Shown here: in pieces, positions 1-9,850 of the stretch
Position numbering within the stretch: the stretch's first letter is position 1
Layout: every line of letters starts with the position of its first letter
Assembly: GCA_963716005.1 (NCBI GenBank)
Contig: OY970285.1
Location: 248,001 to 312,000, forward strand
Length of the DNA: 64,000 nucleotides
Direction of reading: 5' to 3'
Source: CAVRUF01 sp963716005
GTDB taxonomy: Bacteria; Actinomycetota; Thermoleophilia; Gaiellales; Gaiellaceae
Notes under the pieces: model-generated
Database searches by the model: none
What the model was told of the DNA's origin: nothing
Seen by the model: the letters and a program-made list of their open reading frames with translations, nothing else
Program-made: the position numbers and the translations under genes

Positions 1-846
1 CGCCGCGGCCAACCGGATCGGCAGGATGGTGATGAGGAAGATGAAGAACGCGTTTAGCGGTCCGAGCACTGTCTGCGATGCCTTGAGCCCTGCCGCCGCG
101 CTTGCGTCCACGACGATGGCGGTCAGGTACAGGAAGAGCTGAACAGAGAGCCAGGATGCGGCCATCGCCGCTCCCAGCCACTTGCCGAAGGCCCAGTTCT
201 CCTCCAGGAACCCGCGCCGGACGCCGCCGCGCAGGCTGTGCCGGATCGCCCAGCCTCCGAGGAGCGCCCCGGCGGCCGATGCGGCCGCGACGGCATAGAG
301 GGCGCCGGCGGCGGAGATCCGGTCGTCGGCTACGAGCACGAGGATCAGCGCGACCTGGCCTCCGAAGCCGACGATGTCGATCGCGAACGCGGTCCGTGTT
401 CGGTTCTCCGTGTAGAGGACCCGGCGCGCGAACTCCTGGGCCTGCCAGGCCACGAGCGCCGGGATCGTGGCGACGATCACGTCGAGCGCCGCTGCGTCCA
501 ACAGGAACGCGCCGAGCGCGACTGCGCAGGCGGCGAGGGTTGCGACGGCGGTGAACAGCCCTTGTCCCGCGGCCGTCGACCGTGTGTAGCTCGGGTAGTC
601 GTCGCCATGACGGCTCTGCCCGAGGACATTGTGTGGCTGGGTGACGAACGCCGTCTGGAGACCGTTCACGAAGAGAAGCGCCGCATACGCGAGCACGAAG
701 GCGCCGAAGTCCTCGGGAGCTAGTTCCCTGGCGAGGATGACCACGGTGGCGAAGTTCGTCGCCGAGATGAGCGCCTGGTCGGCAAACGCCCAGCTGCTCT
801 CGCGGACCAGCCGTGCAACTTTCGCGCCGTCGGAGGCCGAGCTCAG
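1..846 (-). CDS. Polysaccharide flippase (Wzx/MVF-like), 3' end outside window
   Basis: Integral membrane protein expected to move lipid-linked sugar repeat units across the cytoplasmic membrane. About 282 codons are visible and the C-terminus runs off the left edge. The N-terminus reads ESSWAFADQALISATNFATV, then ILARELAPEDFGAFVLAYA, which is the typical start of O-antigen/teichuronic-acid transporters; several hydrophobic helices follow. There is no ATG, GTG or TTG before the conserved region. An in-frame CTG at 846-844, preceded by GGAGAGG, is the best start I can find. It is divergent from the methyltransferase at 931 and sits beside sugar transferase and ligase genes, which fits a surface-polysaccharide locus. 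Family is fairly sure, start is not. Confidence 0.75.
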   Translation of the reverse strand, partial: MSSASDGAKVARLVRESSWAFADQALISATNFATVVILARELAPEDFGAFVLAYAALLFVNGLQTAFVTQPHNVLGQSRHGDDYPSYTRSTAAGQGLFTAVATLAACAVALGAFLLDAAALDVIVATIPALVAWQAQEFARRVLYTENRTRTAFAIDIVGFGGQVALILVLVADDRISAAGALYAVAAASAAGALLGGWAIRHSLRGGVRRGFLEENWAFGKWLGAAMAASWLSVQLFLYLTAIVVDASAAAGLKASQTVLGPLNAFFIFLITILPIRLAAA

Positions 847-930
847 GAGGTGTCCTCTCCGCTCATGAAACCCGCGACCGCCACGCGTGACAGCGTACGG
901 AATCGAACCGGACCCACCTACACTCCCCGG

Positions 931-1782
931 GTGGCCCAGGACGTCTCTGACTCGCATGGCTGCGCCGCCTGCGGATCGAGGCAAAGTCCTGCTCGTCACG
1001 GCGGGTTCGCGTTTCTCGAATGCGGTACGTGCGGCTACGCGGTCCTGGCCGACGGGGCGGCGGATCGCACGGATTACTGGAGCGCGTCGGACGTCGGGCA
1101 CGAATACTGGACGTCCGCGCGCCAGAACTACTTCGAAGGCGCGCTCACGTTGCTCGCCGGTCTTGCCCCGGGCCATAGGCTGATCGACATCGGCGGCGGG
1201 GTCGGGTTCTTCGCCGAGCGCGCGCTTACGGCCGGATGGGATGCGTATTCCTTCGACATCTCCCCAAGGCCGCCAAGGCAGCAGCCGAACGTCTCGGTCA
1301 GGCCCGCTCGCTGACCGAATTGGGTGACGCGGAGCCTGCGAGCTTCGACGCCGCCTGCCTGTGGTGCGTCGTGGCGCACACGAACGACCCCCGCCCGATC
1401 GCCGAGGCCGCCGCCCAAGTGCTTCGTCCTGGCGGCGTCCTGTGGCTGACGACGCCCAACTTCGCCTTTCAGCGCCCGTACGCCTGGGCGCGCATGAAGT
1501 TCGGCCGACTCGTTGGATTTCAGGGTCGATGACCACGTGGGCCACTTCACGGCCGACGCGATCCGGGCGCTCCTCGAGCCCGCTGGCTTTCGCGACGTGT
1601 GCTTCCATTTCAGAGGGATAACGGAGACGTGCGTCGCCGCGGGGAGTTCGAGCCGGACGCTGCTGGCGGCCAAGCGGGGCTGGAACCTGGCAGCCGCCGG
1701 CGCCTTGCGCGTGGGGCTCCCGAACGTGATGTCCGAGCTCCAAGTGACTGCCCGGCGAGCTCTAGCCGGACGCCCGGCTTAG
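931..1782 (+). CDS. SAM-dependent methyltransferase with N-terminal zinc ribbon (two frame breaks)
   Basis: Class I methyltransferase, probably acting on a sugar or other small substrate in the neighbouring polysaccharide pathway. GTG at 931 is chosen because it leaves a compact N-terminus with two CxxC pairs (CAACG, then CGTCGY about 20 residues later), a zinc-ribbon arrangement common in sugar methyltransferases. SAM motif I is LIDIGGGVGFFAERA, followed by FDIS. The frame changes near 1265 (FDIS continues as PKAAKAAAERLG) and near 1520 (GFQ continues as VDDHVGHF). Each junction restores a normal methyltransferase sequence, so these look like sequence errors. The stop overlaps the stop of the convergent sugar transferase. 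Confidence 0.72.
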
Positions 1783-3194
1783 AAGGCCCCCTTGCCGCTC
1801 ACGACCGCCGACAGGGTGAGCGCCATCAGGTGGAGGTCGCGCCGCAGCGAGAGGTTCTCGATGTACTCGCGCTCGACCGCGAGGCGCTCGTCGAACGTGA
1901 GCCGCCCGCGGCCGTAGACCTGCATCGGTCCCGTGAGGCCGGGCTTCACGATCAGCCGGAACCGCTGCTCGGGCGGGTAGCGCGCGACGAGCTCGACCTG
2001 CTCGGGCCGTGGTCCGACGAGGCTCATGCTCCCGCCGACGACGTTGAAGAGCTGCGGCAGCTCGTCGAGGCTCCAGCGGCGCAGGAAGCGCCCGATGCGG
2101 GTTACCCGGGGATCGTTCGGGAGCTTGAACATCGGGTCGCGCAGGCTGTCGAACGGGACGAGCTGCGGCAGGCGCGCCTCGGCGTCCACGTCCATCGTGC
2201 GGAACTTCCGCATCTTGAACGGGCGTCCGTCCATGCCGGCCCGCAGCTGCGTGAAGAACGCCGGCCCGCGCGTCTCGATCCGGATCGCGAGCGCGATGAC
2301 GAGGATGACCGGCAAGAAGACGAGCAGTGCGATCGAGCCGAGGACGAGGTCGAGCGCGCGCTTGAGGAAGAGCGTCGAGCGCGAGACGTCCCAGGTCGTG
2401 TACTCGACGACAGAGAGGTCGGCGACGTGGTTCAGGTGGACGGCCGTGCCGAACATCCCGCGGGCGGGAGGCACGACGCTCAGCTTGATGTGCTCGTCGC
2501 GGCAGAACTCGAGCAGATCGGCGATGAGCGCCTCGTCGAGCGAGCTGTTGGCGACGATGATCCGGTCGACGTCGAGGCCGGGTGCCGGGTCGAGCACGTC
2601 CACCTGGTCGTGGATCTCGACGTGGATGTCCGGGAAGAGCTCGAGCTTGCGCCGGGTCGCATCGGCGAGCGGGCCGGTGCCGACGATGAGGGTCCGCTCG
2701 CGCGGGACGATCCGCCGCCAGAGCCAGCGCGCGAGACCGCGCAGCGTGATCGCGAACGCGAGGGCGACGACCCAGCTCTGGAACGCGACGCGGATCCCTG
2801 GTGATCCGGCCGGGGTGATCGTGAGGAAGAGCATCGTGGCCGAGGTCGCCGCGAGCGTGAAGACGAAGATCGCGGGGAGCTCGTCCACGGTCAGGTGCCG
2901 CAGCGAGCGCTGGTCGCGGTCGTAGAGGCCGGCGAGCTTCGCGATCACGATCCAGACGGGCGCGAAGACGGCCGCCCAGAGCGCTTCGACGAGCGTCCCG
3001 CCCGGGAAGAGCGCGAGCGAGCCGGCGACGGCGAGGGCGGTGGCCAGGTCCGCGACGGCGAGCATCCGGCGCAGGAGCGCGTCGCGTCCTGGGTTGATCC
3101 CGCGGGCGAGCGCGAACCCGTTCGGATCGCGCCGGGGCCCGCCCCCTAGCGGGCTCTGCTCGAGCGTGGTGCGCGGTTCCATCGATTCGCTCAT
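1779..3194 (-). CDS. Polyprenyl glycosylphosphotransferase (exopolysaccharide initiating sugar transferase)
   Basis: Transfers a sugar-1-phosphate from a nucleotide sugar to undecaprenyl phosphate, the first committed step of capsule or exopolysaccharide assembly. About 471 residues. The N-terminal half has several membrane helices and a CoA-binding-like segment (RTLIVGTGPLADATRRKLEL). The C-terminal bacterial sugar transferase domain starts at FLKRALDLVLGSIALLVFLP and carries KMRKFRTMDVDAE, RRWSLDELPQLFNVV and SLVGPRPE. ATG at 3194 is used; an ATG 27 bases upstream is also possible, and neither has a clear ribosome site. Downstream of the ligase-like gene on the same strand, so probably one transcript. 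Confidence 0.9.
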   Translation of the reverse strand: MSESMEPRTTLEQSPLGGGPRRDPNGFALARGINPGRDALLRRMLAVADLATALAVAGSLALFPGGTLVEALWAAVFAPVWIVIAKLAGLYDRDQRSLRHLTVDELPAIFVFTLAATSATMLFLTITPAGSPGIRVAFQSWVVALAFAITLRGLARWLWRRIVPRERTLIVGTGPLADATRRKLELFPDIHVEIHDQVDVLDPAPGLDVDRIIVANSSLDEALIADLLEFCRDEHIKLSVVPPARGMFGTAVHLNHVADLSVVEYTTWDVSRSTLFLKRALDLVLGSIALLVFLPVILVIALAIRIETRGPAFFTQLRAGMDGRPFKMRKFRTMDVDAEARLPQLVPFDSLRDPMFKLPNDPRVTRIGRFLRRWSLDELPQLFNVVGGSMSLVGPRPEQVELVARYPPEQRFRLIVKPGLTGPMQVYGRGRLTFDERLAVEREYIENLSLRRDLHLMALTLSAVVSGKGAF

Positions 3195-3267
3195 ACCGGA
3201 CTCGTCCGCACCTCGGTGCATGGAGAAATCGAGAATAGAGGACGGTTCCGCACTTTGGACACGGGGT

Positions 3268-5220
3268 TCACGGAACGTTTGCGAAGAGCGGGGAGCGGGG
3301 GTTGAGCTCCTTCGCGCGGGACAGGCTCTCGCGGGCCGCGGCGATCTCGCCCGAGTTGGTCTCGATGCGCGCGCGGACGAGCCAGAGGCGCCAGTCGAGC
3401 GGGTCGCGCTCGATCGCGTTCTCGATCGCCGCCTGCGCGCCCGGGAGGTCGCCGGTCGCCTCGCGGACGAGCGCGAGCTGGAGGTAGGGCGATGCCGCCC
3501 AGGGCTGGAGGCGGCGCGCATCCTCGGCGTGGTCGAGGGCGAGCGCGGCGTTCCCGTCCCGCACCGCTTCCTGGCTCGCCGCGACCTTCACGTGGGAGAG
3601 AAGCGGGATCGCCTGGGCGATGATCAGGGTCCAGACGACGAGCGCGGCCGCAACGCCGATCGCGAAGCGCCTCCGGGTGGTGCGCGGAAGCTCGTCGGCC
3701 GGCTTCGGGCCGGTCTGGGCGGTCGCCGGCCCGGTGAGGAGGCCGAGCAGGAGCATCCCGACCACGGTCACGACGGTCAGCTCCCAGATCCAGTCGATCC
3801 CCGAGGCGACAAGCCAGGCTGCGAAGCTCGCGAGGAGCGCCGCGATCAGCACGCGCTCGCTTCCTTCGCTTCGGCGCAGCCGGCAGATCCCGGCCGCTAG
3901 GCCGGTCACGAGCGCGCCGACGAGGCAGACGAGGCCGAGGACGCCGAGCTCCCCGAGCGTCTCGAGGTAGAGCGAGTGGGCGTCGCGCAGGAAGTACGAG
4001 AACGACCCGTTCTCGGCCCACCACGCCTCGTACGAACCGGCACCGCGGCCTTCGAGCGGCCGGGTCTCCCACTCGTCGAGCGCCGCCTCCCAGAACTGGC
4101 AGCGGCCGCTGCCGCTCCCGCTCAGGAGGTGCGCGCGGACGACGTCGTCCTCCTCGGCCTGCGCCTCGCCTCCGATCGACGGCGTCTTGCAGAAGGTCTC
4201 CACCCGGTCGACCGGGTGCGACGACACGACGGCGCCGACCATCGCCAGCGCGACGAGGCCGGCAGCGATCCACGCCACGTATCCGGGAACCTCGATGCCG
4301 CCGAGAAAGCGGACGCCGAGCGCCCACACGACCCCGGTGGCGACGCAGACGAGGAGGAGCAGGAGGGCGGCGCTCTGTCCCTGGCCGACCGCCTCGGCGA
4401 CGAACGGGTCGTTCACGAGCTCGTCGCGCGCGAGGAGCACGGCGAGGGCGGCGGCCGAACCCGCCACCGCCAGGACGATCCCGAGCCCGGCCTGGAGGCG
4501 GCTCGGCGTGAGGATCCAGAAGCACACGATCCCGGTGAACGCGGTCGCGAACCCGCCGCGCGAGGACGTGAGGTAGAGCATCGCGGTCAAGGCGGGGACG
4601 ACGCCGAGCGCGAGTCCCCGTGCGACGAGGCTCTGGGCGTCGGTGGCCGTTCGCAGGAGGAGCGGCAGCGCCAGCGCGACGAGGATCGCGAGCCCGTTCC
4701 AGTACTCCACGGGCCAGCTCAGGCGCGAGAAGGCGCTCGGCAGGAAGTCGGGGATCTGCCCGGCCGGCAGCCACTCGGGGAAGAGGCGGCTCGCGAGCGA
4801 GAGGAGCCCGAGCGCGACGATCCCGACGGCGAGCCCGTCGGCCCAGCGCCGCGCGTTCCCACGGCTGCCGCCGAGCACGGCGAGCGCGAAGATGCCGACG
4901 AAGAGCGCCACGCGGTTCGCCTCGGTGAACGCGCGCTCGGCGCTCGACGCCCAGAAGACCGAGGCTGCGGTGACCACGGCCAGCGCCGCGAGAAAGCCGC
5001 CGGCGATGTAGGCGGCCCGGCCCGGCCGGGCGAGCGGCCAGAGGCCCAGGACGATCGTCATGAGGATCGTCCACCACACGACGATCGCGAGCGTCGCCCG
5101 GCTCTCGAGGCCGTAGGAGCCGCCGTCGAACGCGATCCAGAAGATGCCAAGCGCGACCACGGCCGTGACGACCGCTCCGACGCCGAGCGATTTGACACGT
5201 CCTACGGGTGTCGCAACCAT
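3268..5220 (-). CDS. O-antigen ligase/polymerase-like membrane protein with C-terminal TPR
   Basis: Polytopic protein of about 650 residues beginning MVATPVGRVKSLGVG at 5220. It has around a dozen hydrophobic segments and a large central extracytoplasmic loop containing RGAGSYEAWW and DAHSLYLETLGELGVLGL. The latter is the Wzy_C/WaaL signature with its catalytic His region. The last ~120 residues are soluble and helical (ASPYLQLALVREATGDLPGA) and read as TPR repeats, as in other Wzy_C proteins of Actinomycetota. Likely role is joining or polymerising lipid-linked oligosaccharide on the outer face of the membrane. Start overlaps the divergent gene at 5208 by 13 bases. Confidence 0.85.
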   Translation of the reverse strand: MVATPVGRVKSLGVGAVVTAVVALGIFWIAFDGGSYGLESRATLAIVVWWTILMTIVLGLWPLARPGRAAYIAGGFLAALAVVTAASVFWASSAERAFTEANRVALFVGIFALAVLGGSRGNARRWADGLAVGIVALGLLSLASRLFPEWLPAGQIPDFLPSAFSRLSWPVEYWNGLAILVALALPLLLRTATDAQSLVARGLALGVVPALTAMLYLTSSRGGFATAFTGIVCFWILTPSRLQAGLGIVLAVAGSAAALAVLLARDELVNDPFVAEAVGQGQSAALLLLLVCVATGVVWALGVRFLGGIEVPGYVAWIAAGLVALAMVGAVVSSHPVDRVETFCKTPSIGGEAQAEEDDVVRAHLLSGSGSGRCQFWEAALDEWETRPLEGRGAGSYEAWWAENGSFSYFLRDAHSLYLETLGELGVLGLVCLVGALVTGLAAGICRLRRSEGSERVLIAALLASFAAWLVASGIDWIWELTVVTVVGMLLLGLLTGPATAQTGPKPADELPRTTRRRFAIGVAAALVVWTLIIAQAIPLLSHVKVAASQEAVRDGNAALALDHAEDARRLQPWAASPYLQLALVREATGDLPGAQAAIENAIERDPLDWRLWLVRARIETNSGEIAAARESLSRAKELNPRSPLFANVP

Positions 5221-5744
5221 GGCTCGGAGTGGGTCTCGATGTACACGGAGGGAATGGAATCGGCGGGCGGCGCCGGCTGGCCGCAGTCGCCGCCGTCTTC
5301 GGCGCCACCCTACTGGCTTGCTCCGGCGCATACGCGCAGACGTCGGGCGGCGTCGATCAGTACGTCGAGGACGTCCCGAGCGCCGGCGGCACGACGCATC
5401 CCGGCAAGGACAAGCCCAAGAAGGACACGATCAAGCCGTCCGTCGAGACGCAGATCGAGGAGCAGGGCGGCTCGGACGCGCCGGTGCTCACCGAGGTCGC
5501 GACCTCGTCCGACTACGGCGCGGGCCCGAAGCTCCCGGCGCCGAAGATGACCGTGCGCGAGGGCGAGATCTCGCAGGCCGCTCCCGAGGGCGACGTCTCG
5601 AACGGCGCCGTCGCAGCCTCCGCCGTGAGCGCGGTGTCGGGCGCCGAGACCGCACGGCTCGTCGGCTTCCTGCTCGTCCTCTTCGGAATCACGGTCGCGA
5701 CGCTCACCGCCGCGGCCCTGCGCCAGCGCCGCGCACACGCGTAG
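5208..5744 (+). CDS. Secreted, C-terminally membrane-anchored hypothetical protein
   Basis: Not recognised. About 178 residues. A signal peptide (RRRLAAVAAVFGATLLACSG then AYAQT) is followed by a low-complexity Lys/Pro/Glu-rich middle and a C-terminal membrane helix (LVGFLLVLFGITVATLTAAAL) ending in RQRRAHA. That is the layout of a cell-surface anchored protein, and its position next to the polysaccharide genes suggests an envelope role. Start is uncertain: GTG at 5208 is in frame, but a good Shine-Dalgarno (GGAGGG) sits just before an ATG at 5253 that is in another frame, so an indel near the start is possible. Confidence 0.6.
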   Translation: MSQPWLGVGLDVHGGNGIGGRRRLAAVAAVFGATLLACSGAYAQTSGGVDQYVEDVPSAGGTTHPGKDKPKKDTIKPSVETQIEEQGGSDAPVLTEVATSSDYGAGPKLPAPKMTVREGEISQAAPEGDVSNGAVAASAVSAVSGAETARLVGFLLVLFGITVATLTAAALRQRRAHA

Positions 5745-5762
5745 CGCCGCCGTTCTCTGAAG

Positions 5763-5853
5763 CGGAGAAGGAGGGATTCGAACCCTCGAGGGAAGCTTGT
5801 GCCCCCCTAACGCCTTAGCAGGGCGCCGCCTTCAGCCACTCGGCCACTTCTCC
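5763..5853 (-). tRNA. tRNA-Ser (anticodon GCU)
   Basis: On the minus strand the acceptor arms GGAGAAG and CTTCTCC pair fully. The anticodon loop CTGCTAA sits on a GCGCC/GGCGT stem, the variable arm is long and class II, as expected for Ser, and the T loop is GGGTTCGAATCCC. CCA is not encoded. Reads serine codons AGC/AGU. Confidence 0.95.
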
Positions 5854-6208
5854 GTGCCGGGCCATGGTACCCAACCGTTCCGTCCCCTTCAGTGACGAAG
5901 CCCGCCTCGCGCGAGCCATGGGGAGCCGCGTTTGCCGAGTCGGGCGTCGTCGTGCCGGGGGGATATATGAGGGGAGCCGGCACCCCGCATCATGGAGTGC
6001 GTATCGGATTGCACACACCCCTCCGATGGGGGATCGCTGGAGGGGCTGATGGAACCTCCCCGTCGGGGTGCGCTGGGCGGTGCGAGGCAAGGAAGCATGT
6101 CGTGTTCGTATCGGGAATACGGGCGCGGCACGCTGACGCGGCCTCCGCCGCCGTCAGCCCGGGGACTCAGGTCGGTTTCGTCGGCCCCTCCCAGCTAGGG
6201 TCACGCGC
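5854..6208. other. Gene-free, hairpin-rich spacer (possible structured RNA)
   Basis: 355 bases between tRNA-Ser and the LigD-type polymerase with no credible ORF. It holds several consecutive inverted repeats: GTGCCGG 5952-5958 with CCGGCAC 5977-5983; GTGC 5997-6000 with GCAC 6011-6014; CCCCTCC 6018-6024 with GGAGGGG 6039-6045; and CCCCGTCGGGG near 6058-6068. It does not match SRP RNA, 6S, RNase P or a riboswitch that I recognise. A small RNA or a structured 5' leader of the ligD gene are both possible. Confidence 0.3.
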
Positions 6209-7121
6209 GTGAGGATCGGACGCCGCGACGTCAAGCTGACGAACCAGGACAAGGTCTACTTCCCGGAGATCGGCGTGACGAAGGGAGACCTCGTCTCGTA
6301 CTACGTCGATCTCGCCCCGTGTGCGCTGAACCACGTCGAGCGCCGGCCGATGCAGATGAAGCGCTATCCGCACGGCGTCGAGGGCGAGTTCTTCTACCAG
6401 AAGCGCGTCCCGGTTCCCCATCCGGAGTGGCTCGAGACGGTGCACATCGTCTTCCCGGGGAGCGGGCGCACGGCCGACTTCCCGGTGGTCACGGACGCGG
6501 CCGGGCTCGCCTTCATCGCGAACCTCGGCTGCATCGAGCTGCACACGTGGCACTCGCGCGTGGACGACGTCGAGCGCCCGGATTACCTGCTGATCGACCT
6601 CGACCCGAGCGAGGGGAATCCGTGGAAGCACGTGCGCACGATCGCGCTCGTTGTCCGCGAGGTGCTCGAGGAGCTCGGCCTCGCGAGCTTCCCCAAGACC
6701 TCGGGCGCGACCGGCCTGCACATCCTCGTCCCGATCAAGCGCGAGCTTCGGTTCCCCGACGTGCGCCGGCTCGCCAAGGCGATCGCGCAGGAGGTGGAGC
6801 GGCGCATCGACGACCAGGATGTGGCCACGACGACGTGGAAGGTGGCCGACCGGCGCGGCGTCTTCGTCGACTACGGCCAGAACTCCCGCGACCGCACGAT
6901 CGCGTCCGCGTACTCGATCCGGCCCACCCCGGACGCGCGCGCCTCGGCACCGCTCCACTGGGACGAGGTCGCCGACGTCGAGCCGGAGGCGTTCACGATC
7001 CAGACCATGCGCGACCGCGTGGCGGAGGTCGGCGATCTCACGAAGGGAATGTGGAAGCGCAAGGCGAGCCTCGTCCCGCGCTTCGCGGATCTCGGAGCTC
7101 GAACCGCCCGCGGGCGATTGA
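6209..7121 (+). CDS. LigD-type polymerase domain (primase-polymerase, NHEJ)
   Basis: Stand-alone archaeo-eukaryotic-primase-type polymerase of the LigD POL family, which adds nucleotides at DNA ends during non-homologous end joining. Motif I DLDP gives the metal-binding Asp130 and Asp132; motif II is SGATGLHILVPI with His171; motif III region is YGQNSRDRTIASAYS. GTG at 6209 gives RIGRRDVKLTNQDKVYFPE, a normal N-terminus. The open frame runs on past 7121 into the next gene's signal peptide, but a -1/+1 change near 7090 gives a stop at 7119-7121. That fits the family length of about 300. No Ku gene is in the window; the partner ligase is at 9843-10850. Confidence 0.85.
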
Positions 7122-7152
7122 ATCAGGCGGCACTTGGTGCCATCATCGAAGG

Positions 7153-9850
7153 GGTGAGATGGCGGTTGATGGAGCTCGCACCCTGGGCTCTTGTGATCTT
7201 CGCGTTCGCGGCCGCGGCGATCTTGGCCCCCGCCTGCGCAGGCGGGATCCGTGACGTCGATTCCGGAGGCATTGTCGAGGGCTCTTCGTCAGACCTACAC
7301 CGCCGCTCACGGCGAGACGACGTCGTTGGCGATCACGCAGCGGACCGCGATGGCCTCGTCGCTCACGAGTCTTCGACTGCGTCCGGCTCACGTGCCGGGA
7401 TCTCCTTCAGCCCGTGCGTCCGGATTTCCGCACGCGATCGGCATCACCGAGGACACTGCGTAGTTGCAACCTCGATCGGTCTCGGCGACGGACGGTCAAG
7501 TGACCTGCAGCAGAACCGGGGTTCGGACCCGCGGTGATCCTCCTCCTGGGCGATCGGCAACGACATACTCATGACGAACGGGCTCTAACAACGATGTGCT
7601 CGAGGCGGTGCGGGCGACGATAGCTTTCGGCGCCGGCGGCAACGACATCGGTGAACGGCGGGCCAACGGGCACACGGTGAACGGCGGCGGAGGGGACGAC
7701 CGCTTCTCGGCGGGACTGGCGCCGATACGTCTTCAGGAGGACACCCGGCAACGACACGCTCGAAGGCGAGGGCCGGGCCCGGACAGCTACTTCGGCGAGG
7801 ACGGGCGATGACGTCCTGAGGAACAGCTACGACAACGACGACTTGAACGGGAACGCCGGGATCGACACGGTGGACTACTCGGGGATCGGCGCGTCGTTCG
7901 ACCCGTCGTGTATGCCCGTGCTTCGATTGTCCGATCGGCGTGAGCGTGACGTTCGACGGCATCGACAACGACGGAAGCTTCGACCTCGATAACATGGGCT
8001 TCGGAGCGAACTCGCGGGTGACAGCGTCAACGACGGACATCGAGGCGGTCGATCGGCGACCGCGAACGCCGACACGCTGAACGGCGGCTCCGGGGCGCTG
8101 GACCAGACGTTCACGGGCCTGGGCGGCAACGACACAATCACGGGTGGGGGCGGGATAGACCTTCTGCGCGAGAGCGCGCTCTCGCAGGTCTCCGGCGTAA
8201 CGATGACGCTCGGGAATGGAACGCTCGCCGGCTTCGTCGGCTCCGACACGTTCACGACGATCGAGAACGTCGATCTCCAGGGCGGAAGCGGTAACGACAC
8301 GCTGAACGCGTCGGCCTACACAGCGGGCCCGGTGACGCTCCGGGGCGGGAACGACGCGAATACCGTCGGGAACGGCAACGACACGCTCGTAGGGGGCGCA
8401 GGGAACGACTTCCTCTACGGGGGCGGCGGCACTCCCACCGCGGACAACGACATGCTGACCGGCGGACCCGGGAACGACACGATCCAGGGCGGTTCGACAG
8501 ACGGGAGTGCGATGAACCCGGGCACGAACTTCCTCGTCGAGTCCGCCGACGTGAACCTGACGCTCACGAACACCGCCCTGGCCGGCGGTCTGGGCGCCGA
8601 CACGATCGCGAACATCTCGGGCGCGATCCTCACCGGCGGGGCCGGAAACAACACGCTGAACGCGAGCGCTTTCACGAACGGCCCGGTCACGCTCGACGGC
8701 GGCGTGGGGATCGATCTCCTCCAAGGCGGTTCGGGCGCTGACACGCTGACCGGTGGCCCGGGCGCCGACACGCTTGACGGGGGCGCGGGCAACGCCGACA
8801 TGCTCCTCGAGAGCGGGGACGTGAACATGACGCTCGCGAGCGCCTCGATGTCCGGACTCGGAGGCGATGCGTTCTCGAACATCGAGCAGGCCACGCTCAC
8901 CGGAGGGGACGCCGCGAACGTGATCAACACGAGCGCGTTCCCGGGCCCGGTCACGGTGAACGGCGGCGCCGGCGCGGACACGATCACAGGCGGCCCGCTC
9001 GCGGACACGCTGAACGGCGGCGACTCGAACGACACGGTGACCGGCGGCGACGCCATGGACATCCTGAACGGCGACGGCGGCGCGGACACCCTCAACGGCG
9101 GACTCTCGCTCGACGTCCTGCACGGCGGGGACGGGGACGACTCCCTCGACGGCGGCGCGGACGCGGTCAACGACATCCTCGACGGGAACGCGGGCGAGAA
9201 CCGCGTCGTCGCATCCGGGGACACGAACTTCACGCTCACCGACACGAACCTCGTCGGGCTCGGGAACGACACGCTCACGGAGATCACGCGCGCGACGCTC
9301 ACGGGCGGCGCCGGCGACAACGCGCTGAACGCCTCCGCCTTCACGCTCGGCCCGGTGATCCTGAGCGGCGGCGCTGGCGCGGACACGCTCCTCGGCGGGC
9401 TCGGGCGGCGACACGCTGACCGGCGGGCCCGGAGCCTCGACGCATTCGACGCGGGCGCCGGCGCCGACACGATTCAGGCTCGGGACGGAGTGAACGAGAG
9501 CTCGATCGTGTGTGGCACCGACACCGACACCGCGGTCGTGGACGTGGGCGACACGCCGAACGCCGACTGCGACATCGAGCAGCTCCCGGACACGCAGGCG
9601 CCGAACACGAAGCTCAAGAAAGCGCCCAAGGCGACGACGAAGTCTCGGACGGCGACCTTCCGGTTCACGTCCACCGAGGCCGGCTCGAAGTTCCAGTGCA
9701 AGCTCGACAAGAAGGCCTGCGGCATCGTGCAAGGCGCCAAGGACTTACAAGCGCCTCAAGAAGGGCAAGCACACGTTCCAGGTCCGCGCGATCGACAAGG
9801 CCGGAAACCGCGACAAGACGCCTGCCAAGAAGACCTGGCGGATTACCTAG
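7153..9850 (+). pseudogene. Secreted RTX-type calcium-binding repeat protein, heavily frame-disrupted
   Basis: A GTG at 7153 (or ATG 7168) opens a signal peptide (LMELAPWALVIFAFAAAA then ILAPACAGG). RTX-like repeats follow through all three frames until ~8200, then hold one frame to ~9400. Examples are GGSGADTLTGGPGADTLDGG, GGNDANTVGNGNDTLVGGAG and LNGDGGADTLNGGLSLDVL. A longer 130-residue period is also visible: VESADVNLTLTNTAL, LESGDVNMTLASASM and VASGDTNFTLTDTNL each precede the LTGGAG..NALNASAF segment. The C-terminus (from ~9600) is a TFRFTSTEAGSKFQCKLD module that continues after an indel near 9745 as KGKHTFQVRAIDKAGN. Expected to be exported and to bind Ca2+. The dense indels in 7.2-8.2 kb could be real decay or poor assembly. 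Confidence 0.7.

Noticed and set aside
7122..7537. C-terminal extension of the LigD-type polymerase to 442 residues
   Set aside because: The extra part is the signal peptide of the next (RTX) gene read in the same frame. A frame change near 7090 gives a normal stop at 7119-7121.
7585..9732. 715-codon minus-strand open frame
   Set aside because: Shadow of the RTX gene: high-GC DNA with repeats leaves the opposite strand open. It has no domain, and the plus strand shows clear RTX motifs.
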